DNA from: Diphasiastrum complanatum
Taxonomy: Eukaryota; Streptophyta; Lycopodiopsida; Lycopodiales; Lycopodiaceae
Assembly (NCBI GenBank): GCA_029204225.1
Contig: CM055107.1
Span: forward strand, 29,847,410-29,911,409
Reading direction: 5' to 3'
Length of the DNA stretch: 64,000 nucleotides
Below the pieces are notes generated by a model. That model was not told the DNA's origin and made no database searches. It was given only the letters and a program-made list of their open reading frames with translations. A program made the position numbers and the translations under genes. Of the stretch, positions 62,201 to 64,000 are shown piece after piece (the stretch's first letter is position 1; each line of letters opens with the position of its first letter).

Positions 62201-62734
62201 ATCCCCAGTATATATGAACTAGTCCAACAAGCTTAGATAGGGAGTGAGTGCATATATCACCTAGAATATGCTTATGGACATACACTACAATACGACATCA
62301 TGTGAACCCACACAATTGCACTACCCATTATTGTTTTAAGGACCCTCTTACCATTTTTTATGCATAGGGTTCTAGGCCCTTCTAGAAGGGGCAAACTTGC
62401 TAGCAAGTCATTGCTAGGTAGTATTGAAAGGAGTACTTTCATTCATTCAATAGCTTATGATTTGGATATTCTTGAGTCCTTTGTAGGAGACTGATTGCTC
62501 TTCTTTGTAGGGGACTTATTGGTTGTTTTTTATGTTCTTTCACGATTCTAAGATTGAGGATGCCATTTGCTACATCTTTCATTCTTAGGTGATGCCATTT
62601 AAGATTTAGTTCATAAGATAGTAACAAAGCACCTTCTTGGATAAGTGGGAAGTTGTACTATAGTTGATTTTTGGCTGGAGATCCATCTTCTTTGATTCAC
62701 ATAGCTCATTTCTAGATTGGGTTTAAGTACATCG

Positions 62735-62805
62735 TTCTTTCTCCTTCTCCTCCTCTCATGGATCTTCATACGTGGGCCTAATATGCTACTAATCTACATG
62801 GTACC
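62735..62805 (+). mobile_element. Very short decayed LINE remnant, plus strand
   Basis: PPLMDLHTWA, stop, YATNLHGTY resembles PPLLDDLRIW.EYATNLYIIP of LINE D ORF2. Confidence 0.35.
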
Positions 62806-63177
62806 TACTTTAGTACCCATCATCATATCCCCTACAACTACAGAGATCACCCTATTCACATCCCAGATAGTTCATGATGCTATCGGCTGCTGAAATGTAA
62901 GAAAATTAAAGATATTTCTATTGCCAATCTCTTTATCTATGCTATGTCTTTTGTCGCTACCTTTTGTAGAACAGATTTCCCTAGCTTTGGTCATCTACTA
63001 TTCTTTCTCGTCCTTCTCATCCTTCTTGTCCTCCCTTTTATCGTTTTTACTCCTACTGCTTTTACTTCCTCTACTTATTTTCCACTCTTTGCTGCTCCTT
63101 GAGTTTTTTCTTCACTTCACTTTGCCTATATTTGTCACTACTTTGAGCTCTCAACTTGAGATTTATGAGTTCCAAGT
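62806..63177. other. Spacer, nothing recognised
   Basis: Contains a pyrimidine-rich stretch (63000-63120) that gives leucine- and serine-rich chance frames. Confidence 0.5.
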
Positions 63178-64000
63178 TTGTGTTGTGGATGTAATAGTCC
63201 TAATTATATGATCTATGATTGCCACCAACTTCCCAATACTACCACTTCTATACACTCTTATGAGGGCGGGGACAATGATGACAATGACATATATATCTGG
63301 TTCTTTGATGACTCTTCCGATTCTCCTCTTCTTGATCTTGCAAAGTGTTATGCCCAACTTGCTTATGCTACTTGGGCTAGTAAGCTTGGTCCACATATTT
63401 GGCTTTGTGTGCACATTATTAGCTATGAGTTTATTGTCTTGGTTGATATTGACAACACTCATTCTTTATCGGGCTACACCTATTCCTACTTCACAACCGT
63501 TTTGGGTTGAGGGGGTTAATTCTCATACATTTTCAAGCACTCAAGTTCTTCAAGGTGTTGAGTACTGGATTGGGGACTGTTAATTGTTTTTTACATTGAT
63601 ACTATTGAGCTTTATGATTTGATCCTTGATGCTGATTGGTTTGCAGCTTTGACGGCCATTTTTTTGGATCTCTAGCAGCAATTGCTCTCTTTTACTCATG
63701 ATGGTACATCTTATATTTCATCAGGCATTGATCCACAACAAGAATACAACTTATCATAGGCAAGGGGTTTATATGGAGCCTCACCAAGGCTTATAGTGCA
63801 ATACTTATGTGTAATCAGGCAGTTTAGCCTAATGTTGCGGCCCTACATCATTATGTTCCAACTGTGCCTATACCTTAGGTACTTCTAATCTTGCACATTA
63901 GTATCAACATGTTTATGTAAAATGTACCACACTGGCGCCATTGCAGAATATTAACCACCATATTGAATCTCTTCTTGTTGCCACTCCTTCCCATGCTCCT
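63178..64000 (+). pseudogene. Decayed Ty3/gypsy gag-protease remnant
   Basis: Plus strand: a zinc-knuckle-like CCGCNSPNYMIYDC, then ISYEFIVLVDIDNTHSL (position of the protease active site, V.ID.G.TH in intact elements), then LILDADWFAALTAIFLDL and LLSFTHDGTSYISS, the end of the protease domain. Several stops. It runs off the right edge. Confidence 0.6.

Overview
The window looks like intergenic-style plant chromatin, but it is mostly the inside of one very large nuclear gene. The organism is a eukaryote: the gene has GT-AG introns, and the repeats are Ty3/gypsy and Ty1/copia elements with tRNA-iMet primer sites, LINEs, a hAT-type MITE and long (GA)n/(CT)n arrays. Twenty exons on the minus strand encode the AAA3 to AAA6 part of an axonemal dynein heavy chain. 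Flagellar dynein combined with plant-type retroelements points to a land plant with swimming sperm (fern, cycad, Ginkgo, lycophyte or bryophyte). The long introns, one of 24 kb, favour a fern or a gymnosperm such as a cycad or Ginkgo. The species is inference.

Layout. 1-8986: a minus-strand Ty3/gypsy element that runs off the left edge. Its gag is split by a plus-strand copy of the same family (3416-7397) flanked by a 5-bp target duplication. 8987-9730: the 5' part of a LINE ORF1, plus strand. 10192-61657: the dynein gene, read right to left: P-loop of AAA3 (61.5 kb), Walker B of AAA3 (37.3 kb), rest of AAA3 (34.4-35.6 kb), AAA3-AAA4 linker (26.7 kb), AAA4 (18.5-20.6 kb), stalk and microtubule-binding domain (14.6-17.9 kb), AAA5 (11.6-13.2 kb) and the start of AAA6 (10.2-11.3 kb). 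All 20 exons are open, have GT-AG borders and join in frame (3447 nt, 1149 residues), so the gene looks functional despite its load of mobile elements. The introns hold decayed copia and gypsy pieces (21.7-28.8 kb, 39.7-40.2 kb), a well-preserved hAT MITE (15.1 kb) and several dinucleotide arrays. 60.4-64 kb holds further gag and protease remnants.

The most unusual part is 40.4-60.3 kb, inside the 24-kb intron. At least nine copies of one LINE family lie head to tail on the minus strand, interrupted once by a small LTR element. The LINE ends in a (TC)n tail rather than poly(A). In five places a 5'-truncated copy begins directly at the tail of its upstream neighbour, as if the element inserts into (TC)n tracts, including its own tails. 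One copy (53992-59761) is nearly full length, with an ORF1 (proline/alanine-rich, coiled coil, RNA-binding), and an ORF2 (APE endonuclease, YADD reverse transcriptase, C-terminal zinc motif). In this copy and in a clearly diverged one (46383-49544) ORF1 and ORF2 lie in the same frame, separated only by a UAG, with no AUG before the endonuclease. A G-rich hairpin begins exactly 6 nt after the UAG in both. This looks like programmed stop-codon readthrough, and it is my lead candidate for an undescribed system. No tRNA, rRNA, CRISPR or prokaryotic feature was seen.
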